A DNA stretch of 64,000 bases from an archaeon (GCA_021107855.1 JAIORZ010000011.1:325686-389685), one strand, 5' to 3'. Positions 38,648-48,191 are shown, counted from the stretch's first letter. Notes: generated by a model from the sequence alone, not told the origin. Numbers and translations: made by a program.

Positions 38648-39085
38648 TCAATTAAAAAGTAAATGACCCAGCGGCGTGATTCTAAAATACCTATGATTTC
38701 CTCTTTCTTCAAAAAAGAGGTACTGTAATTCCATAAGGATATCGACTCTTTTTTTAAGAGTAGGTTTTGTTATTTTAAGTGTCTCCCTCATTTTTCTTTG
38801 ATTAACCAAAATTCCTTTCTGTTCTGAATTTTTAATTATTTTTAAGATATCCATTAATTCCTCAGGTATTAATCGATTCATCTTTTTCTTTGAATATCTC
38901 AGAAAAATCTTATAAGTGAAAACAAAGAGAAAGAGAAAGAGAAAAAGCTGTAATAATGAATGTAATAATGAATTACCCAATTTGTAATCCAAAGAAATGT
39001 CAATTATTTCAGTTAATATAAAAATTACAAACAATAAATAAAACACTACTTTTTCATTATTTGATTTAAATAATCTCTTAAGCAT
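38648..39085 (-). CDS. Two-TM protein with C-terminal winged-helix-like domain
   Basis: KMRETLKITKPTLKKRVDILMELQYLFFEERGNHRYFRITPLGHLL. Confidence 0.6.
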   Translation of the reverse strand: MLKRLFKSNNEKVVFYLLFVIFILTEIIDISLDYKLGNSLLHSLLQLFLFLFLFVFTYKIFLRYSKKKMNRLIPEELMDILKIIKNSEQKGILVNQRKMRETLKITKPTLKKRVDILMELQYLFFEERGNHRYFRITPLGHLLFN

Positions 39086-39297
39086 ATAATCTTACGTGGT
39101 AACTATTTAATAAATCTTACCAAAGAAAAATTCAACGCTCTGTCCACCATGGATGGAGATATGTAATTCTCATGGGTGGAATTTTATAAGTTTTTGAAGA
39201 ATCTCCCAACCGATAGTAGTGCGGAAGTTTGTTATGCCTCAATTGGAGAAAAGTTAATCATAATAATTCTTTTAAAGTTCTTTGTTATTGATATAAA

Positions 39298-39540
39298 ATG
39301 GATATACAAAATGAATGGATTGAGAAAGGGGGAATTCTTTATTTGGAATCTATATTGGGAAAGGTAAAAATAGGTTCTGGAAAGATACATAATTCTAAGG
39401 GTTTTACTTCTATGGTTCTTAAAGGCCCTGAGGGGGTTGCGTTTTATGGACATGCTCAAAATTCTAGGAATCCAGAGGTAGAACGTGATTTTGCGGAGAA
39501 AGAAATTTTTAGGGAATATCGTAATCAGGCTACACCTTGA
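39298..39540 (+). CDS. Hypothetical protein (80 aa)
   Basis: ORF with plausible composition; ends 48 bp before tRNA-Glu. Confidence 0.4.
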   Translation: MDIQNEWIEKGGILYLESILGKVKIGSGKIHNSKGFTSMVLKGPEGVAFYGHAQNSRNPEVERDFAEKEIFREYRNQATP

Positions 39541-39587
39541 GCGGGAATGAAAAATATATGCCCCTAAAAGTGAACAAAACCGTTCAA

Positions 39588-39746
39588 CGCTCCGTCCGGG
39601 ATTTGAACCCGGGTCACCGCCGTTCTCCAAATGAATCTCTAGAGAGATTCAGTGGTTGTTCAAGCGAACATAAAACCGTTGTCTCATCGACGAGGGTTTT
39701 CCACCTCTTGAGAGGGCGGCATCCTTGGCCACTAGACTAACGGAGC
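39588..39746 (-). tRNA. tRNA-Glu (anticodon CTC) interrupted by an intron at 37/38 (intron about 39623-39708)
   Basis: Acceptor GCTCCGT/ACGGAGC; anticodon stem CCGCC/GGCGG; T-arm CCGGG-TTCAAAT-CCCGG; exons 39709-39746 and 39588-39622 give 73 nt. Confidence 0.9.
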
Positions 39747-39828
39747 GTATTGCAGAAAGAACAAAGTGGCTTTTAAAACTTACGTCAGTTAATCTTATAA
39801 AATCAGATATGGTTGTTTGTTTATTCGA

Positions 39829-39883
39829 GAGCTCGTAGTTTAATGGATAGAACACCAGGTTTCGGCCCTGGCGATGGGGGTTC
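39829..39883 (+). pseudogene. Truncated tRNA-Arg(TCG) copy lacking the T-arm 3' half and acceptor
   Basis: 55 nt identical to 40006-40060, then jumps to sequence found downstream of the intact copy (taactcgtaattcacac). Confidence 0.9.
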
Positions 39884-40005
39884 TAACTCGTAATTCACAC
39901 TAAAATTTTTCTAATCACTCTGTTGAGAAAAATTCGCGCAAATTGCTCGCCCTCCTAAGCTCTCAGTTAATCTTATAAAATCAAATCAAGTTATCCCTGT
40001 ATTCA

Positions 40006-40077
40006 GAGCTCGTAGTTTAATGGATAGAACACCAGGTTTCGGCCCTGGCGATGGGGGTTCGATTCCCTCCGAGCTCG
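40006..40077 (+). tRNA. tRNA-Arg (anticodon TCG)
   Basis: GAGCTCG/CGAGCTC acceptor, CCAGG-TTTCGGC-CCTGG anticodon arm, GGGGG-TTCGATT-CCCTCC T-arm. Confidence 0.96.
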
Positions 40078-40143
40078 TTTGGAATCGAATGTATAGAGGT
40101 TTTAACTCGTAATTCACACTAAAATTTTCCAAGTCACTTCGTC

Positions 40144-41880
40144 TCAAATTCCCCAAGTCGTATTTGTTCTTCGTTTGACTTGGGCGATTTCCTGTAAAAT
40201 TGATTTTTCTTCGGAGGTTAGGATAGATTTATGTTCCTTGAATTTTCGGAATTGTGTTTCGGATAGGTTTGTATAGAGGTGTTCGCCTATGGTGATTTGT
40301 CGTTCGAAGTTTAAACCTGGAATTGAGATTGCGACTTCTCTTCCAGCTCGGATTTCTCGGGTTGATTTTTTATCGTCTTGAATTTCTTTTATTTGTCCGA
40401 TTTTTTTATCGTCGCGGTTGATGAATCTTTCTCTGCTTTTGAGTGTGCCAGCTTGGACTTTGACGCCGAAGACTGCGGGGGATGAGTTTCGGAATACGAA
40501 ATCGAGAACTGTTAGTTTGCAGATTGTTGGAAGTTCGTCGAGTTTTTTCCTTTCGATTTCTTGAAGTTTTTTTGCTTTGTATTCTTCTAATTCTTCTAGT
40601 AACTTGTAAACCACTTCGCTTGTTAATATTTTGATTTTCTTTAGCTCATCAAGATTCCCGATGTCTTCTGAAGTTTCCACATTAAAACCGATTATGATTT
40701 TGTCTTCTTCTTCCAACGTATTCGCGAGGTATACGTCTTTTTTGGAGATTGGCCCGATACCCGCTTTGATAACTCGAATTTGTTTTTCTTTTAACAAAAC
40801 AAGTAGGGCTTCCAAGCTTCCGAGTGAATCAGCTTTTGCTACTATCCCCGTTTTTTGAGTTTTGATTTCTTCGGAGATTTCTTTTTCAAATTCTTTCGTG
40901 ATTTTTTCTATGGTGTTTTTCTCCGTGATTACTTGGAAAGGCATTCCTGGTAGGATTTCTTCCTTAGATGTGATTTGAAGTTTTATCCCTGCTGCGGCTT
41001 TTACTTCTTGTTTTGTTTCGTATCCTTTGTTGAGAGGCTTTGCCTCTTGGATATTTCTGATTTTGGTTTGGATTGTTTTTTCAAATGAGGCGATTGCTAT
41101 TTTGTCTGTTGAGGATAGTTTCCCGTCGTAGAGAATACATTCTAGGAAATTCATTGCTTTGTCTTTTTTGACTTCTAAGACTACACCTTTCCCGAGTTTC
41201 TTGGTCTGGATTCTTTCTTTCAGGAATTTTTGTGAGAGTGCAGTTATCATTGCGAGGATTTCTGACGTCCCTTCTCCTGTTTTGGCGGAGCATGGGACGA
41301 TTGCGACTGATTTTGTAAAGTCTTCGATTTTGGAATACATATCTGCGGCTAATCCGTGGGAATGTAAGCTCCCGATTATTGTGTAGAATTTTTCTTCGAA
41401 GTTTTCCTTGACGTTCATTGCTTGGTTTCCGATTGATTCGAGCGAGAGAAGGTTTGGGGATGTTTTCCAGCCGGAGATGTTGTCGATTTTGTTTAGGGCG
41501 ATGATGAAAGGTGTTTTGTTTACTTTGAGAATTTGGAGAACTTCTGCAGTTTGTGGTTTGATTCCGTCGTTGATGTCGATTACTAGGATTGCGATGTCTG
41601 CTAGTGAGCCGCCTCGTTTTCGGATGTTTGTAAATGCAGCATGACCCGGTGTGTCAATAAAAAGAAGCCCCGGAATTTCTAAAGGAATTTTAAATTTGTC
41701 TAAAGTTGTTTCTGCTCGTTCCTCAATTATTTCTTTTGGTAGAGTCGTGAATGAAATTTTTTGAGTGATTCCACCGGCTTCGCATTCTTGGAGAGAGGTG
41801 CATCTAATTTTATCTAGGATTGAGGTCTTGCCGTGGTCGACGTGTCCCGCTACTGTTACGATTGGTTGGCGAATTGTCAT
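40144..41880 (-). CDS. infB: Translation initiation factor aIF5B (IF-2 family GTPase)
   Basis: MTIRQPIVTVAGHVDHGKTSILDKIR; FIDTPGHAAF; ALNKIDNISGW; the 42003 start is too long. Confidence 0.96.
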   Translation of the reverse strand: MTIRQPIVTVAGHVDHGKTSILDKIRCTSLQECEAGGITQKISFTTLPKEIIEERAETTLDKFKIPLEIPGLLFIDTPGHAAFTNIRKRGGSLADIAILVIDINDGIKPQTAEVLQILKVNKTPFIIALNKIDNISGWKTSPNLLSLESIGNQAMNVKENFEEKFYTIIGSLHSHGLAADMYSKIEDFTKSVAIVPCSAKTGEGTSEILAMITALSQKFLKERIQTKKLGKGVVLEVKKDKAMNFLECILYDGKLSSTDKIAIASFEKTIQTKIRNIQEAKPLNKGYETKQEVKAAAGIKLQITSKEEILPGMPFQVITEKNTIEKITKEFEKEISEEIKTQKTGIVAKADSLGSLEALLVLLKEKQIRVIKAGIGPISKKDVYLANTLEEEDKIIIGFNVETSEDIGNLDELKKIKILTSEVVYKLLEELEEYKAKKLQEIERKKLDELPTICKLTVLDFVFRNSSPAVFGVKVQAGTLKSRERFINRDDKKIGQIKEIQDDKKSTREIRAGREVAISIPGLNFERQITIGEHLYTNLSETQFRKFKEHKSILTSEEKSILQEIAQVKRRTNTTWGI

Positions 41881-41921
41881 AGTTAAAAGAGATGTTGCTG
41901 GCTTAAAAAAGTTTGGAAAAG

Positions 41922-42128
41922 TTACATAGAGCCGGTTAGGGCTAATCTTGTTAGTGATGTTTTTGCTTCTTTGAAATATTTTACGACTAAGCAATACGGG
42001 CATTCGTCCTCATATCCTCCGCAAGGCAGGTATTCCGGATTTTTGTTTATCAAGGGGCATGATTTTGCTTGATAGTTTGCTTCCCATTTTTCTCTCAGAT
42101 AATCACTGAGAGCTATTGCTTCCGACAT
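41922..42128 (-). CDS. Small Cys-rich hypothetical protein
   Basis: CPLINKNPEYLPCGGYEDECPYCLVVKYF; possible metal-binding protein. Confidence 0.55.
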   Translation of the reverse strand: MSEAIALSDYLREKWEANYQAKSCPLINKNPEYLPCGGYEDECPYCLVVKYFKEAKTSLTRLALTGSM

Positions 42129-42223
42129 ATAGAAGAAGAGGCAAGGTTATTTTTAATATTTTATGTGGTAGAGTTATTGGTGAAAATGGATAAATTTTTT
42201 AATGGGAGTTCTTTCGGATTTTT

Positions 42224-42487
42224 ATGAATTATACACTTGTGAATTTGGAGAAAGATTATGAATTAGAATTAAAACGAGTTGTCGCGGAAATTAAAAAAGT
42301 CGGAGCGAAAAGCGTTTTGTTGCAGTTGCCTGATGGGTTGAAACCTTGGGGTCCAGTCTTGGTTGATTATTTAGAAAGCGAGAGTTCAGCCAGAATTTTG
42401 ATTTGGCTGGGGGAATGTTTTGGGGCGTGTGATTTGCCGGATTCGGATTGTGATTTACTTGTACAGTTTGGGCATGCGGCTTGGTGA
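42224..42487 (+). pseudogene. Truncated diphthamide synthase Dph2/Dph1 N-terminal fragment
   Basis: KVGAKSVLLQLPDGLKPWGPVLVDYLES...IWLGECFGACDLPDSDCDLLVQFGHAAW then stop; family members continue well beyond this. Confidence 0.7.
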
Positions 42488-42522
42488 ACTGGGGTTTGCG
42501 TTAATATTAAATAGTATTCGAG

Positions 42523-44082
42523 ATGAATATTATTATGAGTGTTAAAAAAGAGGCTTCCTTTTTGGATGATGATGAGCCCGCGAAAGATTTTAGGTGGGCG
42601 ATTGGGAGCGTGATGAATACGGTGCATGGTTCGCGTGGTTTGTCGGGGATGGGGATGGATTCTAAGGGGAGGGTTTCTTCGCATACTCTAAGTTTTGAAT
42701 CGCAACAGAATCAGTTGGAGACGATTTATTATTGGCTTTTGGATTTTGCGGCGCAGATTGGCTGGGGGAATATGAAGAAGATTGTTGATAATTTTATGGC
42801 GTCTCCAGGGTCGGGGAATTTCACTGAGATGGGGATGAAGGCGACGAAGTTACAGGAAGAGGGGATGAAGATTCTTGGCGGGATGAATCAGATTGTGAAA
42901 TCGGTTTTGAATTTGATTTATGATTTGAAGGAGTTTGAGTTGAGGTTGGCGCATTATGATGATGCGAAGTCGGATGATAAACAAAAGAAGGAAGAAGGGA
43001 TTTTGGCGTTGAAGCAGATTTGGTTGGATAATGTTGATATTAAGAAGGGGCGTGGGGCAATTCATCAGATGTCTACTATGGAGATGGGGTTTTCGACCCT
43101 GAGGGAGGCGTTTATGATGGCGAATTCGCAAGAGGATATCAAAAAAATGAATGCGGATGAAGAAGGTGGCTTGATTAATGACAGCGTGATGAGGATTTTG
43201 GTTCCTAGGCTTAGTGAGTTTTTGAAGTGGGTTGATTATTCGGAGAAAGAGCTTAGAAAGAGATTTAGTATTGAGAGGAATTATTTGAAGTCGCAGGTTG
43301 AGACTGTGAAATTGTATTCGCAGTGGATGAAACCGTATTTGGTTGCGGCGGAGAAACTTAGGCAGAAGGGTTTTGATAATCATGCGGCTTTGGTTAATGC
43401 GTTTTCTACGACGATGTTCGAGTTGCAGTTGTTTGGGAAGAAGAGTGTTGGTCTTGACCCGGATAGATTTGCGAAACACAAGGTTAAACGGGGCTATAAT
43501 AAAGTGGTTATGATTACGATGGTTTATCGCGGGCATGTTTCGCAGAGGGTGACGCAGAAGGGCGATTATGGTTTCGGAATGGGTGGCGTTGTCGACGTGA
43601 GTTTTGATTCGTATGCTTTGAATAATGAAGAGTTGGCGGCGGCGAAGGAGTTGTTGGAGAAGGAGGATTTGGAGAAGAGTATGGAATTTTCTATGGATGT
43701 TGCGGGAGATGCGCTGGAGGAGATGAAGGAGGATTTGGAATATTTTTTGAAGAGTCCGGAAGAGAGAGAGGCTTTAGAGAAGAAAGAGACGAAGAAAAAT
43801 ACGAATGATATTAATCCTTTTGCGGCGTTGTTCGGGATGTTCGGGCAGAAGAAAACGAAGAAGAAAAGTAAGGCCGAGGGGGAGGTATTGGTGCCGGAGA
43901 AGATTAAGAAGGATGATTTTTATGAGAAAATGATGAGGGGAGATGCGATTGATGGGGCTGCTGGCACGCTTTACACGCTTTATGATATTTACAAGAAGGC
44001 GCACGGGATGGCTTCGGCTCCTGGGTTGGGTTTTGATAATTATGATGCGGATGTGGCTGAAGATTTGAAGGAAGGAGGATAG
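42523..44082 (+). CDS. Hypothetical protein (519 aa), first of an orphan gene string
   Basis: Long ORF, consistent codon usage; no family recognised. Confidence 0.75.
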   Translation: MNIIMSVKKEASFLDDDEPAKDFRWAIGSVMNTVHGSRGLSGMGMDSKGRVSSHTLSFESQQNQLETIYYWLLDFAAQIGWGNMKKIVDNFMASPGSGNFTEMGMKATKLQEEGMKILGGMNQIVKSVLNLIYDLKEFELRLAHYDDAKSDDKQKKEEGILALKQIWLDNVDIKKGRGAIHQMSTMEMGFSTLREAFMMANSQEDIKKMNADEEGGLINDSVMRILVPRLSEFLKWVDYSEKELRKRFSIERNYLKSQVETVKLYSQWMKPYLVAAEKLRQKGFDNHAALVNAFSTTMFELQLFGKKSVGLDPDRFAKHKVKRGYNKVVMITMVYRGHVSQRVTQKGDYGFGMGGVVDVSFDSYALNNEELAAAKELLEKEDLEKSMEFSMDVAGDALEEMKEDLEYFLKSPEEREALEKKETKKNTNDINPFAALFGMFGQKKTKKKSKAEGEVLVPEKIKKDDFYEKMMRGDAIDGAAGTLYTLYDIYKKAHGMASAPGLGFDNYDADVAEDLKEGG

Positions 44083-44125
44083 TTTGTATTTGTGTAGATT
44101 AGTAAGATAATTAAATGGGGTTTTT

Positions 44126-44662
44126 TTGTTGATTTTTATGAGCGTTAAGGAGATTAGAGAGCTGGAAGGCGAGCTGAAGGAAGTTAGTGTGGATGAGTCT
44201 GTGGTCGATAGGGGTGATTGGGAAGAGGGAGATTTTGTGGAGGAAGAGGAGAAGGAATTTTCGATTGGGGATACTATGTTGGCGCGCGGTGAGACCAAAG
44301 AAAGGTGGAGTAATGAAAGCTTAGAGGATGTGGTTGAATGGGAAGCGTCTGAGAATTTTGAAGGAGAGGAGGACGTGGGTTTTTCTTATGAGCCTGCGAA
44401 TGGAAATGGTTCGGGAGGTTTATATGGTTCTTCGGATGCTGGGGATTTGTATGGCAGTGGGAAATCTGCCAGTTTATATAATAATAATGAGGGGACGAAG
44501 GACGAAAGTGATTTTTATAATACTGTAGGTATTTCAGGGGGGAAGAAGGTAGGGGTTGTTAATTATAAGGTTGCTGAGGATGGAGGGAAGAAAAAAAAGC
44601 GGAGAGGTGGTAAGTCTGGTTTAGAGAGTGGGGCTAAGAGAAAAGGTGTTAGTCTAATATAG
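44126..44662 (+). CDS. Acidic low-complexity protein with basic C-terminal tail
   Basis: E/D-rich N-half, GLYGSSDAGDLYGSGKSASLYNN repeats, GGKKKKRRGGK tail. Confidence 0.6.
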   Translation: MLIFMSVKEIRELEGELKEVSVDESVVDRGDWEEGDFVEEEEKEFSIGDTMLARGETKERWSNESLEDVVEWEASENFEGEEDVGFSYEPANGNGSGGLYGSSDAGDLYGSGKSASLYNNNEGTKDESDFYNTVGISGGKKVGVVNYKVAEDGGKKKKRRGGKSGLESGAKRKGVSLI

Positions 44663-44696
44663 AAAAATAAATAAAGTTTGATTTCTTTGATTTGTT

Positions 44697-45188
44697 ATGA
44701 CTGACGAGAGCGAATTACCTAAGGATGATTTGCCGCGTATAATTGTTGAAGATGATAAGATTATTGTTTTAGAAGATAGTCTTTGGGAAGAGAGAAATGT
44801 TGAAAGCGAGTTGCCCGATGATTCTGAAAAAGATGAAGAGCCTGTTGTTGAGGATTTGAATTTAACTGAGGGAAATCTTAATAGAGCTTTGGAGGAAATG
44901 GCTGATGCGGAGACTGGTTCTGTTTCGAAAGATGTTGACAAAGAGGAGGCTGTGGGAACTTATGAGGTAGGTGATGTTGGAGAACCATATGACTCAGGGA
45001 AGTATAATAGTGAGGCTGGCCCTAAAGAGAAAGCTGTCTCGGTTGATTATGATAGTCCTGTTGATTTGACGGACATTAAGAGTTCTGTTGAAATTGAGGA
45101 AGAGCGGAAGGAAAGGTCGACTTTGGAAATTGCTGGATTCTTTGACGAAGAGGCAAAGAAAAAGCGTGAGAGTAAGAGAGTTTGGTGA
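44697..45188 (+). CDS. Acidic hypothetical protein
   Basis: Start MTDESELPKDDLPRIIVEDDKIIVLED...; co-oriented with neighbours. Confidence 0.6.
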   Translation: MTDESELPKDDLPRIIVEDDKIIVLEDSLWEERNVESELPDDSEKDEEPVVEDLNLTEGNLNRALEEMADAETGSVSKDVDKEEAVGTYEVGDVGEPYDSGKYNSEAGPKEKAVSVDYDSPVDLTDIKSSVEIEEERKERSTLEIAGFFDEEAKKKRESKRVW

Positions 45189-45231
45189 TATTTAGTTAGA
45201 TTTAAGTAATGATTTCGCTTAAAAGTTTTAG

Positions 45232-47184
45232 GTGAAAATGGTTAATTATGAGGGTTTCTATAGTGGAGGTGCTTCTTCTTTTGATTCGGATTATGGGAAT
45301 TTGACTGGGTATAAGATGAGCGCCGCGCAGTTGGGTTTTCCTGGGTCGGCACAAACTGCGAACCAACTTCAGGATACTATAAATGCAGTTAAGCATGGGG
45401 CGAAAGCTTTTGAGGTGACGATGTTGCAGCCTGATGTTGCTGAGACTATTCCGAAGCAGCATTTTAAGGAGATGAAGGCGTTGATGAAGTTGACTGGGGT
45501 TAAACCGTCGGTGCATGGGCCGTTGTTGGATCCGGCTGGCTTTGGCGAAAAAGGGTGGACGTCTGATGCTAGGGCGGATAATGAGAGAAGGATGTTTGAT
45601 GCTATTGAGAAGGCGCAGGTTTTGGACCCGAGTGGGAATTTGCCGATTGTTTTTCATGCTTCAAATGGGGCGCCTGGTGCGGAATGGAGGCCTGGCGATG
45701 AGAAGGCTGGTGAGGATAAGTTTGTTATGGAGAAGGGGATTGCGATTAATCAGGAGACTGGGCAGATGGCTGAGGTTAAAAGAGAGTTTAAATTTAGACC
45801 CGAGGCACCCGGATTATTGGAAAAAGGCGGAAATGTTGTTGGAAGGAATAAAGATGGGAGCCCTAAATATGATTTTATAAAAGGAGAAAAGGGAAGTTTG
45901 TTTACTGCAGAGGGCAATATTAATAGTATGAATAACGGGGAGTGGGAGAATAAGTTGACGGAGGTTGCACAGATGAGTAAACATGCTAGTGAAATTATGG
46001 GAGCGGCGCCAATGAATTTGGGAGAGTATGAGAATGCGATTATTGTTGAGGGAACGAATGAAATTTATGGGGTTGGTGAGGACGGCAAGAGTTTGAAGCC
46101 ATTGCAAAAGTTTGATGCGGAGACAGGACAGGTTGGTGATTATAATAAAATAAGGAATGCTGGACTTTTTATGAATAATGCGGAATTGGCTTTTGTTGGG
46201 GCTTTTAATCAGGCGTATAAATATGGGACGGAGGGTCAGAAAAAGGATTTGAAGAAGTTGTCAGAGGTTTATTCTGAGAAACTTGAGGATGCTCATAATA
46301 CTATTCCTTTGGGAAAGGGGAAGACGGGGATTAATATTTGGGGTCCGGTCAAGAAACAGGCGCTTCTTAATGATTCGTTAAATGAGTTAAAGCGGATTAC
46401 TCGTGAGAAAACTCCTGGCGTGTTTAAGATGAGTGAAGATTTCGCCATGGATAAAGCCGCGAAGACTTTTGGGAATTTGGCTGCGAGGTCTTATGATGAG
46501 TTTAAGGATAAGGCGCCGGTTTTGGCTATTGAGAATATGTATCAAGGTATGGCGTTTTCGCGGGCGGAGGGCATGAAGGAGTTAGTTGAAAAGTCGAGAG
46601 AGAATTTTGTTGGGCATTTGGTTGATAAGGGTATGAGTGAGGGTAATGCGGAGAAGTTAGCGAAGAAGAAACTGGGTGTGACTTGGGATGTTGGGCATTT
46701 GAATATTATGAGGAAGAAGGGGTTTACGGAGGATGATGTTGTTGAGCAGACGAAGGTAATTACAAAGGACAAATCGATGGTGAAACATATTCATTTGACG
46801 GATAATTTTGGTTATGCCGATACGCATTTGATGCCTGGGATGGGGAATGTTCCGATTAAGAAAATTTTGATGGAGATGGAGAAGACTGGGAGGTTTGACG
46901 AGATGAGGAAAATTGTTGAGGCTCCGGCGATGATACAACATTTTAAGGTGGCTCCGCATTCGATGACGATGGCTGCTTTTGCTTCGCCGATTTATGGGAT
47001 GAAAAACGGTCCGACTTGGAATCAGACGATTGGTATGCAAGGGGCTTATTTCGGCGGGTATGGGACACTGAATCCGGATATACATCATTCTTATTTTGGT
47101 GCTGGGTTTACTACGATGCCGGTTGAGTTGGGGGGACAGATGCCTGGTGGGCAGTCGAGGTTTGGTGGGGCTCCGATGGCTTGA
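45232..47184 (+). CDS. TIM-barrel (xylose isomerase/AP endonuclease-like superfamily) protein
   Basis: KLGVTWDVGHLNIMRKKG, VKHIHLTDNFGYADTHLMPGMGNVPIKKIL. Confidence 0.7.
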   Translation: MKMVNYEGFYSGGASSFDSDYGNLTGYKMSAAQLGFPGSAQTANQLQDTINAVKHGAKAFEVTMLQPDVAETIPKQHFKEMKALMKLTGVKPSVHGPLLDPAGFGEKGWTSDARADNERRMFDAIEKAQVLDPSGNLPIVFHASNGAPGAEWRPGDEKAGEDKFVMEKGIAINQETGQMAEVKREFKFRPEAPGLLEKGGNVVGRNKDGSPKYDFIKGEKGSLFTAEGNINSMNNGEWENKLTEVAQMSKHASEIMGAAPMNLGEYENAIIVEGTNEIYGVGEDGKSLKPLQKFDAETGQVGDYNKIRNAGLFMNNAELAFVGAFNQAYKYGTEGQKKDLKKLSEVYSEKLEDAHNTIPLGKGKTGINIWGPVKKQALLNDSLNELKRITREKTPGVFKMSEDFAMDKAAKTFGNLAARSYDEFKDKAPVLAIENMYQGMAFSRAEGMKELVEKSRENFVGHLVDKGMSEGNAEKLAKKKLGVTWDVGHLNIMRKKGFTEDDVVEQTKVITKDKSMVKHIHLTDNFGYADTHLMPGMGNVPIKKILMEMEKTGRFDEMRKIVEAPAMIQHFKVAPHSMTMAAFASPIYGMKNGPTWNQTIGMQGAYFGGYGTLNPDIHHSYFGAGFTTMPVELGGQMPGGQSRFGGAPMA

Positions 47185-47277
47185 GTGAGACAGTCATATT
47201 TATAAAATATAGTTACTGTTTATTAGTAAAAGTAAGGTGAGGATAATTGTATTTTCATTTTATGGTGAATAAAAGAG

Positions 47278-48189
47278 ATGGAAAATAAGGCTGTTGAAAA
47301 AATCGTCAAAACGAAAGTTGCCAAAGAAGCTGCTGCCAAGAAGCCTGTCAAAAAGAAGCCTGTTGTTAAAAAAGTTAGTGCTAAAAATTCACTTACTATG
47401 AAGATTGCTGGGGAGCGTGAGATTGCGAGTGATTTTGCGATGAAAGTTTATGATAAATTTGACCAGATGATTAAGTCGATTGTTTTGTTTGGCTCGTCGG
47501 CGAAAAAAGTTTCTACGCCCAGTTCTGATATTGATATTATTGTGATTATTGACGATGTATCGATTCGTTGGGATGAAGAGTTAATTGCATGGTATCGTGA
47601 GGAGTTGAGGAAGCTTATTGTTAGGAATCCTTATCGGAAGTCGTTGCATGTGAATACGGTGAAGTTGTCGACGTGGTGGGACGACATGATGAGGGGAGAC
47701 CCGGTTGTAATTAATGTTTTGAGATATGGAGATGCGTTGGTTGATTTTGGCGGGTTTTTTAATCCGCTTCGGATTTTGTTGAAACAGGGGAAGATTCGTT
47801 CGACGCCGGAGTCGATTTATACACTTTTACAGAGGGCTCCTGGACATATGTCTCGGGCTCGGCAGTCAATGATGGCAGTTGTGGATGGGTTGTATTGGAC
47901 GATGGTTGATTCTGCACATGCGGCTTTGATTTCTGCTGGTGTGATGCCGGCCAGTCCTGAGGATATTGGGAAGGTTATGATGGAGCATTTTGTTGGGAAG
48001 AAGATGTTGAAGAAAAAGTATGTGAAGCATTATGAGGATATTCATGGCGTGGCGAAGGAATTTGCACACGGAGAGAGGGTTAAGGTTAAGGGTAAAGAAC
48101 TGGATGAGTGGTTTGAGATGACGGATGATTTTTTGGGTGAGATGGCTAGATTGGTTGATGTTTCGATTGAGGAAAGGGCTAAGAGGTAA
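47278..48189 (+). CDS. Nucleotidyltransferase-domain protein with K/A/V-rich N-terminal tail
   Basis: SIVLFGSSAKKVSTPSSDIDIIVIIDD (GS-x-DxD motif); tail KTKVAKEAAAKKPVKKKPVVKK. Confidence 0.85.
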   Translation: MENKAVEKIVKTKVAKEAAAKKPVKKKPVVKKVSAKNSLTMKIAGEREIASDFAMKVYDKFDQMIKSIVLFGSSAKKVSTPSSDIDIIVIIDDVSIRWDEELIAWYREELRKLIVRNPYRKSLHVNTVKLSTWWDDMMRGDPVVINVLRYGDALVDFGGFFNPLRILLKQGKIRSTPESIYTLLQRAPGHMSRARQSMMAVVDGLYWTMVDSAHAALISAGVMPASPEDIGKVMMEHFVGKKMLKKKYVKHYEDIHGVAKEFAHGERVKVKGKELDEWFEMTDDFLGEMARLVDVSIEERAKR

Positions 48190-48191
48190 AA

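Noticed and set aside
42850-43536. Long reverse-strand ORF (228 aa) opposite the 519-aa gene, and similar antisense ORFs at 43774-44298, 45202-45657 and 46657-47088
   Set aside because: Compositions are rich in H/N/R/P/I/L from antisense reading of biased codons; no domains; sense ORFs are far more convincing.
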